Origin: a virus
Length of the DNA: 26,477 nt
Reading direction: 5' to 3' (one strand)
Virus record (IMG/VR): IMGVR_UViG_3300032516_000169
Coordinates: 1-26,477 of that record
Made by a program: the position numbers and the translations under genes
The notes under the pieces: model-generated
The model's database searches: none
Told to the model about the DNA's origin: nothing
What the model saw: the letters and a program-made list of their open reading frames with translations, nothing else
Shown here: positions 18,022 through 24,925 of the stretch, piece after piece
Position numbering within the stretch: the first letter of the stretch is position 1
Layout: the number at the start of each line of letters is the position of its first letter

Positions 18022-18267
18022 CTAATCGGCCATAAGATCAACTCGCTCGTTATAGGAATCAAGCTTCATCAATCCAATCAAATTAAACGACAATCTCATT
18101 GACATTGTTTCACCGTGTGTCAATCTTATGCTATATGTTATGCTTGGTTGATTAGGTCCCAAATCAATGCTAGTCAATGTATTCTTAATTCTATTAAATG
18201 ATAGATAATTAGAAAATCTCTCCTGATCTTCTGTTCTTATGCGAATAAAATACATGGATGATTTCAT
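18022..18267 (-). CDS. Small phage protein, operon-motif group
   Basis: 81 residues, MKSSMYFIRIRTEDQERFSN, then ITYSIRLTHGETMSMRLSFN. The order strand-helix-strand-helix matches its neighbours. Overlaps gene 18264-18500 by 4 nt. Function unknown. Confidence 0.65.
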   Translation of the reverse strand: MKSSMYFIRIRTEDQERFSNYLSFNRIKNTLTSIDLGPNQPSITYSIRLTHGETMSMRLSFNLIGLMKLDSYNERVDLMAD

Positions 18268-18500
18268 TGTGATTTATATTCTTCCAAAGAACCGTGTGGA
18301 AATTTTAGAAAAGCCGCCAATTTATCTTCATCATCTTTAATTTCAAATAATATCTTATAGTTGACTATATATTGAAAATGTTCATTATTTACGCCATAGA
18401 TACTAATTACCTTACATGGGGTAAATCCATATTCCAGAATAATTTCTTTGGCTACTTCTAAAGGAGCCCATGCTTCACATGTAATTGCTAAGGTTCTCAT
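18264..18500 (-). CDS. Small phage protein, operon-motif group
   Basis: 78 residues, MRTLAITCEAWAPLEVAKEI, LEYGFTPCKVISIYGV, then ILFEIKDDEDKLAAFLKFPH. Two beta-alpha units are apparent, consistent with a small ferredoxin-like (ACT/RRM-shaped) fold; this is only pattern reading. Coupled by ATGA overlaps. Confidence 0.65.
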   Translation of the reverse strand: MRTLAITCEAWAPLEVAKEIILEYGFTPCKVISIYGVNNEHFQYIVNYKILFEIKDDEDKLAAFLKFPHGSLEEYKSQ

Positions 18501-18712
18501 TTCTGTTTATAATCTGTCTGGAAATCCAACTTGTGCCTAAGCTTCACAGATAATGCCTGCTCTGGAGACACAATGACACCAAATCTAATAACCGTTTGTT
18601 TGGTAATCCAATCATAGTGTTCTTCATATCCAGGGAAGATTTTTTGCTCACGCAGCCACTCAAGTTCGGCTGCTTGATTTTCCTTGTTGACATGATAGAT
18701 TAGAGTAATCAT
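18497..18712 (-). CDS. Small phage protein, operon-motif group
   Basis: 71 residues, MITLIYHVNKENQAAELEWL, EQKIFPGYEEHYDWIT, then FGVIVSPEQALSVKLRHKLD. A clear member of the group sharing 'xxPEQAxxhKLxxx'. The start directly abuts the end of gene 18712-18882. Confidence 0.65.
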   Translation of the reverse strand: MITLIYHVNKENQAAELEWLREQKIFPGYEEHYDWITKQTVIRFGVIVSPEQALSVKLRHKLDFQTDYKQK

Positions 18713-18882
18713 TACCGTTTCCAGACATTTTTAGATCCAAATTTCAATTTTAGAAAAACTAAGTCTTCTTCGGGTACCTCAAGTATAACGAGAACCTTTC
18801 CACTACCGGGTGTAAAATGTGTTCCTATGATCTTAAGACTTTTATCCGACAGAAAAGTCGGATAATCATTCCTATCAATCAT
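18712..18882 (-). CDS. Small phage protein, operon-motif group
   Basis: 56 residues from ATG 18882 (MIDRNDYPTFLSDKSLKIIG), 4 nt after the stop of the DD-peptidase gene. LVILEVPEEDLVFLKLKFGS is the operon motif. An upstream start would overlap the peptidase gene in another frame and is rejected. Confidence 0.6.
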   Translation of the reverse strand: MIDRNDYPTFLSDKSLKIIGTHFTPGSGKVLVILEVPEEDLVFLKLKFGSKNVWKR

Positions 18883-18886
18883 CAAG

Positions 18887-19675
18887 TTAATTGCTATCAA
18901 GGCCTTTAACCAACCTTTCCATATCCGGAATGCGAGTCTTTGAATTCTTGCTTCCAAGCAATATGAGTATTCGTTGTCCGGCATTTGTATTTAGGATCAT
19001 AACAAGGCATCCACCTGCCGGTTTTGTATAACCAGTCTTGGATAATGAAATGTCAAGTGTATTTGTCAGTGGATTGGTGTTCTTTACCTTGATAGATTTA
19101 CCATTTGTATGAATTTCAATAAATGGCATACTGGATACATGTGTAATAACAGGATCTTGGGCTGCTACAATCATTAGTTTGAGAAGATCGTTAGCGGTGC
19201 TCGTATTCTCGGCTGAGAGCCCGGTAGGTTCCGAATAATGTGTACTGAACATTCCGAGTTCATTCGCACGGGCATTCATTTTATCGATACAATCTGGGAG
19301 ATTAGTACATAATACCTGAGCTGCAAGATTATCGGACTTCACCAGCGCCAACATCAATAGATCTCTGCGTGTTAGTGTTTTTACCTTCTTTGGAATACTA
19401 CTTTGAACTTCGCGCTTGGTAGGAATCTCGAGATCATCTTCGAGATTTTGTTCAGATGCGAGTAATCCAACCATTAGTTTACTAATAGAAGCAATAGGGA
19501 GTATTGCGTCCATATCGTGTTCTTTGAGCACCACGCCTGCCGAATCAGCAATGATATAACTCTTCGCACTAAATTCCGGAATAGGATATTTTTTCTTTTG
19601 CGGTTGTTTGACTCGTGCATCGGCAGTGCCTACCATGGCAAGTGTCAGAGCAAGAGTTGTAAGGAGAAATCTCAT
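18887..19675 (-). CDS. Periplasmic S11-type D-Ala-D-Ala carboxypeptidase/endopeptidase
   Basis: 262 residues. Signal peptide MRFLLTTLALTLAMVGTADA. All penicillin-binding catalytic motifs are present in order: SxxK as S63-I-S-K66 (ILPIASISKLM), SxN as S114-D-N116 (LVKSDNLAAQ) and KTG at 213-215 (SLSKTGYTKPAGG). The layout is that of small peptidase S11 enzymes (PbpG/DacA-like), which trim or open peptidoglycan cross-links in the periplasm; no C-terminal membrane anchor is seen. In a phage it could adjust the wall for late assembly, block superinfection, or aid lysis with the SleB enzyme. Its own perfect promoter gives a nearly leaderless mRNA. Confidence 0.9.
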   Translation of the reverse strand: MRFLLTTLALTLAMVGTADARVKQPQKKKYPIPEFSAKSYIIADSAGVVLKEHDMDAILPIASISKLMVGLLASEQNLEDDLEIPTKREVQSSIPKKVKTLTRRDLLMLALVKSDNLAAQVLCTNLPDCIDKMNARANELGMFSTHYSEPTGLSAENTSTANDLLKLMIVAAQDPVITHVSSMPFIEIHTNGKSIKVKNTNPLTNTLDISLSKTGYTKPAGGCLVMILNTNAGQRILILLGSKNSKTRIPDMERLVKGLDSN

Positions 19676-19680
19676 ATTTT

Positions 19681-19709
19681 ATTATACTAAAATATGATAG
19701 ATTTGTCAA
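19681..19709 (-). promoter_or_regulatory. Consensus sigma70 promoter of DD-peptidase
   Basis: Minus strand TTGACA (19709-19704), 17 nt, TATAAT (19686-19681), then 5 nt to ATG 19675. The promoter lies within the 3' end of gene 19687-20004. Confidence 0.8.
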
Positions 19710-20004
19710 ACGGCTTAATGAACAACGAATCCTTTAAATGGAATTCATCGTTTAGGCCAAGATTTCTTGTTATATCTGTGTCCCAGGTAGCAAGAATATT
19801 AGTTGATACAATATAGAAAACGGTAAGAGATTCAGAATCAAATATATACTCAATCGTCCTATCCACTATTAGATATGGTGAGACCTCAGTCGGTCGTTGT
19901 ATTAGGGTCCATATTTTTCCGGTGCATGAATAACGATCGAGTATTCTAAATTCCTCAATAGTGACTAGTGAATTATTCTTTAGGATAAGACTAATTTCTT
20001 TCAC
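19687..20004 (-). CDS. Phage protein of unknown function, GTG start
   Basis: 105 residues from a GTG at 20004 (KEISLILKNNSLVTIEEFRI). Beta-rich composition with IEYIFDSESLTVFYIVSTN. No ATG is available in frame near this position. Its tail overlaps the promoter of the peptidase gene. No family recognised. Confidence 0.6.
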   Translation of the reverse strand: MKEISLILKNNSLVTIEEFRILDRYSCTGKIWTLIQRPTEVSPYLIVDRTIEYIFDSESLTVFYIVSTNILATWDTDITRNLGLNDEFHLKDSLFIKPFDKSIIF

Positions 20005-20014
20005 TTCGCATCAT

Positions 20015-20398
20015 TTATCCTGTTATAAGACCTTGTTCTGACGATTGCCATAGTGGGCCGACAGAAACCCTGCCGTAGGTCTTTACTGGTGCTGTAAGTG
20101 TAGTTCCATCATCGAGCCTGAAACTAATATGACCGGCGCGATTATTATCGTACAGAAAATTATCTGTCACCATGACCATAAAGGTTCCCATAGTATTATC
20201 TACGAGTATCATATCTCTTGTGGTAAATTTTACACTTGCAGGATGTTCTGGATACCAATTGACGGAGATAATCCTGTCAAGGTCTGACCCAGTGACTTTG
20301 AAGTAGCTCGGAACGCCATTGGTAATTACGATGCCAACTATCCCCGAGCCATTGAATGGTGAACCTGGTAACGAAAGTATTGATGCGATAGTTGTCAT
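20015..20398 (-). CDS. Probable beta-rich late (virion?) protein
   Basis: 127 residues from ATG 20398. The text is beta-strand-like throughout: NGSGIVGIVITNGVPSYFKV, VNWYPEHPASVKFTTRDMIL, DNTMGTFMVMVTDNFLYDNN, AGHISFRLDDGTTLTAPVKT. This suggests an Ig-like or similar sandwich, and I recall similar sequences in T4-like phages of marine and freshwater bacteria. GATAAATA (late-promoter-like) ends 4 nt before the ATG, supporting late expression. A virion or decoration role is inference. Confidence 0.7.
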   Translation of the reverse strand: MTTIASILSLPGSPFNGSGIVGIVITNGVPSYFKVTGSDLDRIISVNWYPEHPASVKFTTRDMILVDNTMGTFMVMVTDNFLYDNNRAGHISFRLDDGTTLTAPVKTYGRVSVGPLWQSSEQGLITG

Positions 20399-20402
20399 CA
20401 AC

Positions 20403-20410
20403 TATTTATC
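20403..20410 (-). promoter_or_regulatory. T4-like late promoter candidate, leaderless spacing
   Basis: GATAAATA on the minus strand, then GTTG and the ATG at 20398. Same geometry as the endonuclease genes. Confidence 0.45.
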
Positions 20411-20421
20411 GCAAAAGGAAT

Positions 20422-20697
20422 CTATCTCCTATACTTGTCTTTTAGTTCATCCGAGATATACGAGATACGCATTTTTCCAGCAAGTGCTGGGTTCTGGAGT
20501 TTGATGAGCGAAGCAGTCACGGAATTGATTTTTCCAGAGACTCGTTTATAGTTCCAGTGAAGACCGTCATCGTCTTCTTCATATTCATCGTCGCACTTGA
20601 TAAGCCTAAAATCATCACCAAGCGCAGTGAGTTTACGGAGCTCTTTGTAATATTCATCTAATGTGAATAGAAATTCAACTAAGACAAATTCTTTCAT
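20422..20697 (-). CDS. Small phage protein, unknown
   Basis: 91 residues, MKEFVLVEFLFTLDEYYKEL, an acidic stretch (DDEYEEDDDGLHWNYK) and a helical end. The start overlaps the stop of gene 20694-21206 (ATGA). No family recognised. Confidence 0.65.
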   Translation of the reverse strand: MKEFVLVEFLFTLDEYYKELRKLTALGDDFRLIKCDDEYEEDDDGLHWNYKRVSGKINSVTASLIKLQNPALAGKMRISYISDELKDKYRR

Positions 20698-21206
20698 AGT
20701 TGTGTTTTACATGCTGAATTGAACTCAGCGAACTTGAAGTCTTTGAGGTCAAACACAACAACATATTTGGAGAAATCATTTCCTTCCCACGAAAATTTGA
20801 TTGTCTTTCCTTGTTTCATAGCAGCAATAAGAGAGGGTTGATCCACGGTATTAGAATAGAGTAATGAACCTTCGTGATACCATTTTTCATTCAATCCAGC
20901 GGTATTATCCACCGTAATATTTATTTCGTGCATTGGATTTACCATTAGCGGTCCGTTCCAAAACACAGCAATTATAGGAGAAGCATTTTCCTTGCTCTTT
21001 GTAGAGCAAACAAACCGAAGCCCGGCGGCAAAGTGGTAACCACTTTGCCGTGTCCTGGACATTATTCCACGGGCATACACATGATAGATATATCCGACGG
21101 TTTCTTTATTGGTATTAGATACCGTAGATAAGGACCATGCTGAACTTTGCCCCAATGAGGGAAATGAAGACATCGCAATAAGCATACCAGCAATAAAAGT
21201 TTTCAT
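20694..21206 (-). CDS. Exported phage protein with two cysteines
   Basis: 170 residues. Signal peptide MKTFIAGMLIAMSSFPSLGQ. The mature protein has GYHFAAGLRFVCSTKSKEN, PIIAVFWNGPLMVN, EKWYHEGSLLYSN, KTIKFSWEGNDFSKYVVVFD and ends FNSACKTQL; the two cysteines likely form a disulfide in the periplasm. The beta-rich pattern with 'FxWxG...VFDLxxF...C' resembles small secreted bacterial and phage proteins that I cannot name. Overlaps the next gene. Confidence 0.7.
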   Translation of the reverse strand: MKTFIAGMLIAMSSFPSLGQSSAWSLSTVSNTNKETVGYIYHVYARGIMSRTRQSGYHFAAGLRFVCSTKSKENASPIIAVFWNGPLMVNPMHEINITVDNTAGLNEKWYHEGSLLYSNTVDQPSLIAAMKQGKTIKFSWEGNDFSKYVVVFDLKDFKFAEFNSACKTQL

Positions 21207-21207
21207 A

Positions 21208-21236
21208 TTGGTTCCTAAGGTATTATAGTGTATAAT
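21208..21236 (+). promoter_or_regulatory. Possible sigma70 promoter for the plus-strand gene
   Basis: TTGGTT (21208-21213), 17 nt, TATAAT (21231-21236). A minus-strand TTGACA (21255-21250) with a weak -10 (TACACT, 21232-21227) overlaps it, so the two directions may compete. Confidence 0.4.
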
Positions 21237-21289
21237 TTATTACAAAATATGTCAATGGAATCAGGTAAATAACATAGCATTTAACATTT

Positions 21290-22348
21290 ATGTCACAGAA
21301 TATTTATATCCTCACAGATTCAAAAACTAAACCGCTTGCTGATCGTATTGGCAAGCAAATATCAGTGAATGGAATATTTGAATCTGAAGGGTTGGAACTA
21401 AATGAAACCGTATTATTCAATATGGCCAAAGAATGCCCGACCGAATATTTCTATGTCGTATTATCTTCAAAGGAAATAATCTTTTCCGAATCTGCGTTTA
21501 ACTTTAAACCTCCACACTGGGATAATGTTTATTTACATATGTGGAATAATGATCCAGTGGTAAGACTCTTTAATACCAAATTGGTAAAAAATAATCCATC
21601 TGCCTATACAGACAAAAAATTAATAGCAGGGGAGATAAAATTAAAGAAGATAATCAAACCTATGTTTGAATATCCTTTATTCGATATTATATTTCTAAGC
21701 TATGATGAATTCGCAGCAGATGAGAATTTTAAGAAATTAAAAACACGATTCCCGCGAGCTAAAAGAATAAATGGTGTAAAGGGTATTCGCGAAGCACATA
21801 AAGCCGCAGCAAAAATAGCTTCGACATCCATGTTTTATGTTGTTGATGCTGATGCTGAAATTAATCCTGCCTTTACTTTTAATTCACAACTCGAATACAT
21901 TAACATCAATACGGTGTATATTTGGCACTCAAAGAATCCAGTAAATAATTTAGAATATGGATATGGTGGAGTAAAATTATTCCCCACTCATGCTGTACTT
22001 TCATATACAGGTTCGGCCGTTGATTTCACTACCAGTGTGACTGATAATGTTAAGGTAATACCGGAAGTAGCAAATATCACCTGTTTTGATACTGATCCAT
22101 TCTCAGCATGGAGAAGCGCATTTAGAGAATGCGTTAAGTTATCAACAGGTATCATAAATGGACAACTTAGCCAAGAAACTAAGGAGAGACTTGATATCTG
22201 GTGTACGGTCGGAAATGGGGAATTTGGGGATTTTTCCATTGCTGGAGCCATTGAAGGTACAGCATTTGGCACCGCACATATAGGTCAACCGGATATGCTC
22301 CGGTTGATTAATGATTTTGAGTGGTTAGAAAAGAAGTTTAATTCTTAA
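21290..22348 (+). CDS. Glycosyltransferase-like phage protein
   Basis: 352 residues. The second half is distinctive: FDIIFLSYDEFAADENFKKL, ARFPRAKR-like segment (KTRFPRAKRINGVKGIREAH), MFYVVDADAEINPAF (a DxD-type acidic motif at the expected place), EYGYGGVKLFPTHAVL, CFDTDPFSAWRSAFRECVKL and RLDIWCTVGNGEFGDFSIAG. I recall this arrangement in T4-like cyanophages and pelagiphages, usually annotated as hypothetical or glycosyltransferase. It may modify virion, DNA or host surface sugars. Plus-strand, it converges on gene 22345-22680 with a 4-nt overlap. No good ribosome site was seen. Confidence 0.75.
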   Translation: MSQNIYILTDSKTKPLADRIGKQISVNGIFESEGLELNETVLFNMAKECPTEYFYVVLSSKEIIFSESAFNFKPPHWDNVYLHMWNNDPVVRLFNTKLVKNNPSAYTDKKLIAGEIKLKKIIKPMFEYPLFDIIFLSYDEFAADENFKKLKTRFPRAKRINGVKGIREAHKAAAKIASTSMFYVVDADAEINPAFTFNSQLEYININTVYIWHSKNPVNNLEYGYGGVKLFPTHAVLSYTGSAVDFTTSVTDNVKVIPEVANITCFDTDPFSAWRSAFRECVKLSTGIINGQLSQETKERLDIWCTVGNGEFGDFSIAGAIEGTAFGTAHIGQPDMLRLINDFEWLEKKFNS

Positions 22349-22680
22349 CAGAAAGTTCCGAGGATTTTTTCAACTGCCTCGTTAATATCCTTTTCAAGTA
22401 CATCAGTGTTAATAAATATCTTAACATCTCTCATCTTCTTAAATGAATCTTCCATAACATCCCAAGAAACATTTTTATTCATTGGAATTGGGTGCGTTAT
22501 TTCGTTTCCCTTAAGTTCAACAACATTCCCATCATAATACTGAACTAGAATTTGTTCAACATACTTGGCGGGTATTTCTTTAGCGTCAATCTCTTTTACA
22601 ATACGATCGAAGACAGAAGGTTTAGCAATTCTACTAATCGCTTTGTCAAGATTGAAACTTGTTGTCGTCTTTTTAGTCAT
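22345..22680 (-). CDS. Conserved T4-like phage protein, late-expressed
   Basis: 111 residues: KAISRIAKPSVFDRIVKEID, AKYVEQILVQYYDGNVVELK, HPIPMNKNVSWDVMEDSFKK, DVKIFINTDVLEKDI. This pattern is familiar from T4-like phages, where it is found near structural genes with no assigned function. An exact TATAAATA late promoter and a GGGAG ribosome site precede it. Confidence 0.75.
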   Translation of the reverse strand: MTKKTTTSFNLDKAISRIAKPSVFDRIVKEIDAKEIPAKYVEQILVQYYDGNVVELKGNEITHPIPMNKNVSWDVMEDSFKKMRDVKIFINTDVLEKDINEAVEKILGTFC

Positions 22681-22702
22681 TAGACATCTCCCGGCTACCT
22701 TC

Positions 22703-22710
22703 TATTTATA
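22703..22710 (-). promoter_or_regulatory. T4 late promoter, exact consensus
   Basis: TATAAATA on the minus strand, directly behind the terminator at 22714-22741, with a leader of ~17 nt before gene 22345-22680. Confidence 0.7.
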
Positions 22711-22713
22711 TGA

Positions 22714-22741
22714 AAAATGGCTGGGTTTAACCAGCCATTTT
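22714..22741. terminator. Intrinsic terminator, 11-bp stem
   Basis: AAAATGGCTGG/CCAGCCATTTT pair perfectly around 6 nt, with T-runs on both sides. It ends the gene at 22756 and could also stop plus-strand transcription past 22348. Confidence 0.85.
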
Positions 22742-22755
22742 ATGGTAGTACGGGT

Positions 22756-23481
22756 TTAGGCTGATGCCCTAGCTGCATCGCGCTTCAACTTTGCGGCAAC
22801 CTTAGCATCGAGAATAGTTTCAACCTTCTCAACCTTAGTTTCTGCTGCCTTACGTTGGTCGCGTTCTTTTCGCTTTGCCTTACGTTCTTCAAGCTTTTCG
22901 GCCTTTAGTTCATCTGGCGTTGTTGGACGGCCGCGACCTGGTTTCAATTCAGGTGCGAGTGCATATGCTTCTTCGCGTTTAGCAGATGCGTCAGCTTCTA
23001 ACAATTCAGCTTGGGTGATAAGACCCTTTGCGACACCTACAGGATCTCTCATTGCCGATGCCACGGTTTCTTCTACCGTTGTTAGAGAATCGCGAGCCTG
23101 TTTAGCTTTGTATTCTGCTACCTTGCCATCGATAGTAGCATTGATAAGTTCCAATGGTACTGCTTGACCTGGTAGTGGAAGCATCTTGATGTTTGATACA
23201 GGTTCCTTACGCAAAAATCCACGTTGGTGAAGAGCTGTTAGGCAATTCAATCCATCGGGGAATGTTCTACGATTCAGCACTTCATAGAAATCATTAGTTT
23301 CTACTGCTTCTCTACTATTTAGACATTGAATGAGGTAATCATGATAGCTGTCTGGAAGGCGTTCTGTTTCGACAATCAAGCAACTTGAATCATCATTTGG
23401 AAGCTTTCTAAATACAACGGCTACACGAACTCCGGTGTTGGCGAGTTGCCCCGCATGTTTTTTCAATCCTTCGATTGCCAT
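22756..23481 (-). CDS. Conserved phage protein with basic AT-hook-like tail
   Basis: 241 residues. The first ~110 residues form a compact domain: MAIEGLKKHAGQLANTGVRV, VFRKLPNDDSSCLIVETERL, DYLIQCLNSREAVETNDFYE, FPDGLNCLTALHQRGFLRKE. The C-terminal ~65 residues are Lys/Ala/Glu-rich, starting with LKPGRGRPTTP, which contains the AT-hook core GRGRP, and continuing as a charged helix like a histone-H1 tail. DNA binding or packaging is inferred from that tail. Good ribosome site AAGGAG. Likely a late or virion gene. Confidence 0.7.
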   Translation of the reverse strand: MAIEGLKKHAGQLANTGVRVAVVFRKLPNDDSSCLIVETERLPDSYHDYLIQCLNSREAVETNDFYEVLNRRTFPDGLNCLTALHQRGFLRKEPVSNIKMLPLPGQAVPLELINATIDGKVAEYKAKQARDSLTTVEETVASAMRDPVGVAKGLITQAELLEADASAKREEAYALAPELKPGRGRPTTPDELKAEKLEERKAKRKERDQRKAAETKVEKVETILDAKVAAKLKRDAARASA

Positions 23482-23492
23482 ATTTTCTCCTT

Positions 23493-23510
23493 AAAGGGCC
23501 GAAGCCCCTT
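23493..23510 (-). terminator. UUCG tetraloop hairpin between two genes
   Basis: AAGGGGC-TTCG-GCCCTTT forms 7 bp with one wobble and the very stable UUCG loop, between genes 23513-23812 and 22756-23481. No T-run follows; more likely an mRNA-stabilising intercistronic hairpin. Confidence 0.6.
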
Positions 23511-23512
23511 GA

Positions 23513-23812
23513 TTATGCTGCGGGTGTTTCTGCTGTGGCTGGTGCAGCGGCCTTTGCTTCTTCTTCTTTCTTCTGTGTGCTTTCAACATAAGCTAAGAAT
23601 CCCGATAGCTTGTTGTAAGCGTCGCCTACCTGTGAAAGTTCGCCGGCTTGGAATGCGCCGCGACGTGAAGCCAAATCAACAATACGAGCAAGGAGTTGAA
23701 GATCAGCAATAGTAAGCTGAACTGGTTCCATTGTTGTGGTTGTTGGTGCCTCTGGCGCTGCGGTAACTGCTGCTGGTGCTGCTGATGCAGCCTTTGTCTT
23801 CTTTGTTGCCAT
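23513..23812 (-). CDS. Conserved T4-like phage protein (ADLQLLARIVDLASRRGAF)
   Basis: 99 residues from ATG 23812 with GGAGAT upstream. The core MEPVQLTIADLQLLARIVDL, SRRGAFQAGELSQVG and YNKLSGFLAYVE is a helical hairpin that I recall as highly conserved in T4-like phages of cyanobacteria and other marine hosts. It is flanked by Ala/Pro/Thr-rich tails at both ends (AASAAPAAVTAAPEAPTTTT; AAAPATAETPAA). Function not established; expression late and abundant is suggested by strong signals. Confidence 0.8.
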   Translation of the reverse strand: MATKKTKAASAAPAAVTAAPEAPTTTTMEPVQLTIADLQLLARIVDLASRRGAFQAGELSQVGDAYNKLSGFLAYVESTQKKEEEAKAAAPATAETPAA

Positions 23813-23838
23813 TTTTATCTCCATGTATGGTTGGTTAG

Positions 23839-23869
23839 AGAGAATCATTCTCTGCTATGATTACTTATC
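23839..23869 (-). promoter_or_regulatory. Leader hairpin and late-promoter-like GATAAGTA
   Basis: GATAAGTA on the minus strand (23869-23862) precedes a leader with AGAGAA/TTCTCT around 3 nt (23853-23839), then GGAG and the ATG at 23812. The hairpin may guard the 5' end of the mRNA. Confidence 0.4.
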
Positions 23870-23943
23870 ATCTATACCAAAATATTCTGATTTTATTGGA
23901 CGAAAACCGGTTCTTTTTGATATTGTATAGGGTTATATCGTGA

Positions 23944-23970
23944 AGAAAGGGGCTCTTAGAGCCCCTTTCT
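23944..23970. terminator. Bidirectional terminator, 12-bp stem
   Basis: AGAAAGGGGCTC/GAGCCCCTTTCT pair perfectly around 3 nt. It follows the HNH gene 23991-24584. Confidence 0.85.
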
Positions 23971-23990
23971 ATGCTGCTTTAACGCAGGTT

Positions 23991-24584
23991 TTACTTCTTA
24001 CTATGACCATCAACGCCAGGTTGTGGCATCACCTTGATAAGATGTTCCGGCCAATCGATGTAAAAAGCCCACTCTGCATCACGAAGATGTATCGGCAAAG
24101 TCTTTCTCTTTGCTAAGATTTCGTAATACGTTGGCCTCTTTGGCATCTTCTTTGGAACGATCTTCGCATCATTACCCTTCTGGCTGTTACATTCCTTACA
24201 GGATGCACAGACGTTGGTCCAGGTAGTCTTACCACCAGATGACCGGGGTACGACGTGGTCAAGCGTCAATTCAGACAGCTTAACCTTGCCGTGTTGCTCC
24301 TTACATCTCCAGGTTGTTTGAAGTTGGCAAGTGAAATCATCACGAAGGTAGACGTTGGAACGACTATATTTCAGGTGCTTACTCCACTTGACCTGTTCCG
24401 TAGCAATGATGATTGAAGGGACTTTCATCTCCAGATGTTGTGATCTGATAGTCCAGTGCTCGTATTCTTTCAGGATACGAACCTTCTCAAGAAACACAAG
24501 ACGCATGGCCACTTGCCATGTTACCACAGAAAGCGGTACATGAGATAGTGGGGTGCCGTCAGCGTTTAGAAGTAAGGTATCCAT
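23991..24584 (-). CDS. HNH endonuclease (McrA-like HNH family)
   Basis: 197 residues. The N-terminal part (MDTLLLNADGTPLSHVPLSV, TWQVAMRLVFLEKV) and SRSNVYLRDDFTCQ are typical of the widespread bacterial/phage HNH family. The catalytic core is LTLDHVVPRSSGGKTTWTNV followed by CASCKECNSQKG (HNH: D-H at ~109-110, N of TNV, N of CNSQKG). The first zinc pair, normally CQYCG, here is CQLQTTWRC, a spaced variant. It lies on the coding strand of the region with its own terminator, so it may be a resident nuclease and not a homing gene. Confidence 0.85.
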   Translation of the reverse strand: MDTLLLNADGTPLSHVPLSVVTWQVAMRLVFLEKVRILKEYEHWTIRSQHLEMKVPSIIIATEQVKWSKHLKYSRSNVYLRDDFTCQLQTTWRCKEQHGKVKLSELTLDHVVPRSSGGKTTWTNVCASCKECNSQKGNDAKIVPKKMPKRPTYYEILAKRKTLPIHLRDAEWAFYIDWPEHLIKVMPQPGVDGHSKK

Positions 24585-24606
24585 AATTCACCATATTGTT
24601 GTATGC

Positions 24607-24621
24607 AGCCCGTCTTGGGCT
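24607..24621. terminator. Small hairpin between genes
   Basis: AGCCC/GGGCT around 5 nt, between gene 24626-24925 and the HNH gene. Weak, without T-run. Confidence 0.35.
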
Positions 24622-24625
24622 AGTG

Positions 24626-24925
24626 CTAGTTTACTTGAGACAGGCTCATGTCGTCAACTGATGTAAACCAATCTGCAAATTTTAGGTATTTTTGAAATTC
24701 GTCGGGAATTCCTTTGAGGCGCATTATGGTTGCATCCTCATCATTTACAAAATCTACACGAATAATATCATTCCATGCTGTTTTACCGCCGCCGTCTCCG
24801 GAAACTATAGCATATTTGATTTCGTTATTTCCTATCCTATCTGCCCAATCTTCAAAGAACATTCGAAGAACGTGTTTGTTATTTGGCGTAGCAATAAAAT
24901 GTAAATATATGGAAGATCGATACAT
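24626..24925 (-). CDS. Small phage protein, late-type
   Basis: 99 residues from ATG 24925 (MYRSSIYLHFIATPNNKHVL; the upstream TTG is rejected). Contains YAIVSGDGGGKTAWNDIIRV, where GDGGGKT recalls a P-loop but lacks the rest of an NTPase, and VDFVNDEDATIMRLKGIPDE, similar to the loose motif of the 16373-18882 genes. AAGGG lies 5 nt before the ATG; GATAAATA is at 24948-24941. Confidence 0.65.
   Translation of the reverse strand: MYRSSIYLHFIATPNNKHVLRMFFEDWADRIGNNEIKYAIVSGDGGGKTAWNDIIRVDFVNDEDATIMRLKGIPDEFQKYLKFADWFTSVDDMSLSQVN

Noticed and set aside
18712-18984. Longer version of the gene at 18712 starting at 18984
   Set aside because: It would overlap ~100 nt of the DD-peptidase in another frame; the ATG at 18882 just behind the peptidase stop is more natural.
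24626-24925. P-loop ATPase suggested by GDGGGKT
   Set aside because: The protein is only 99 residues and has no Walker B or surrounding Rossmann pattern; the resemblance is probably chance.
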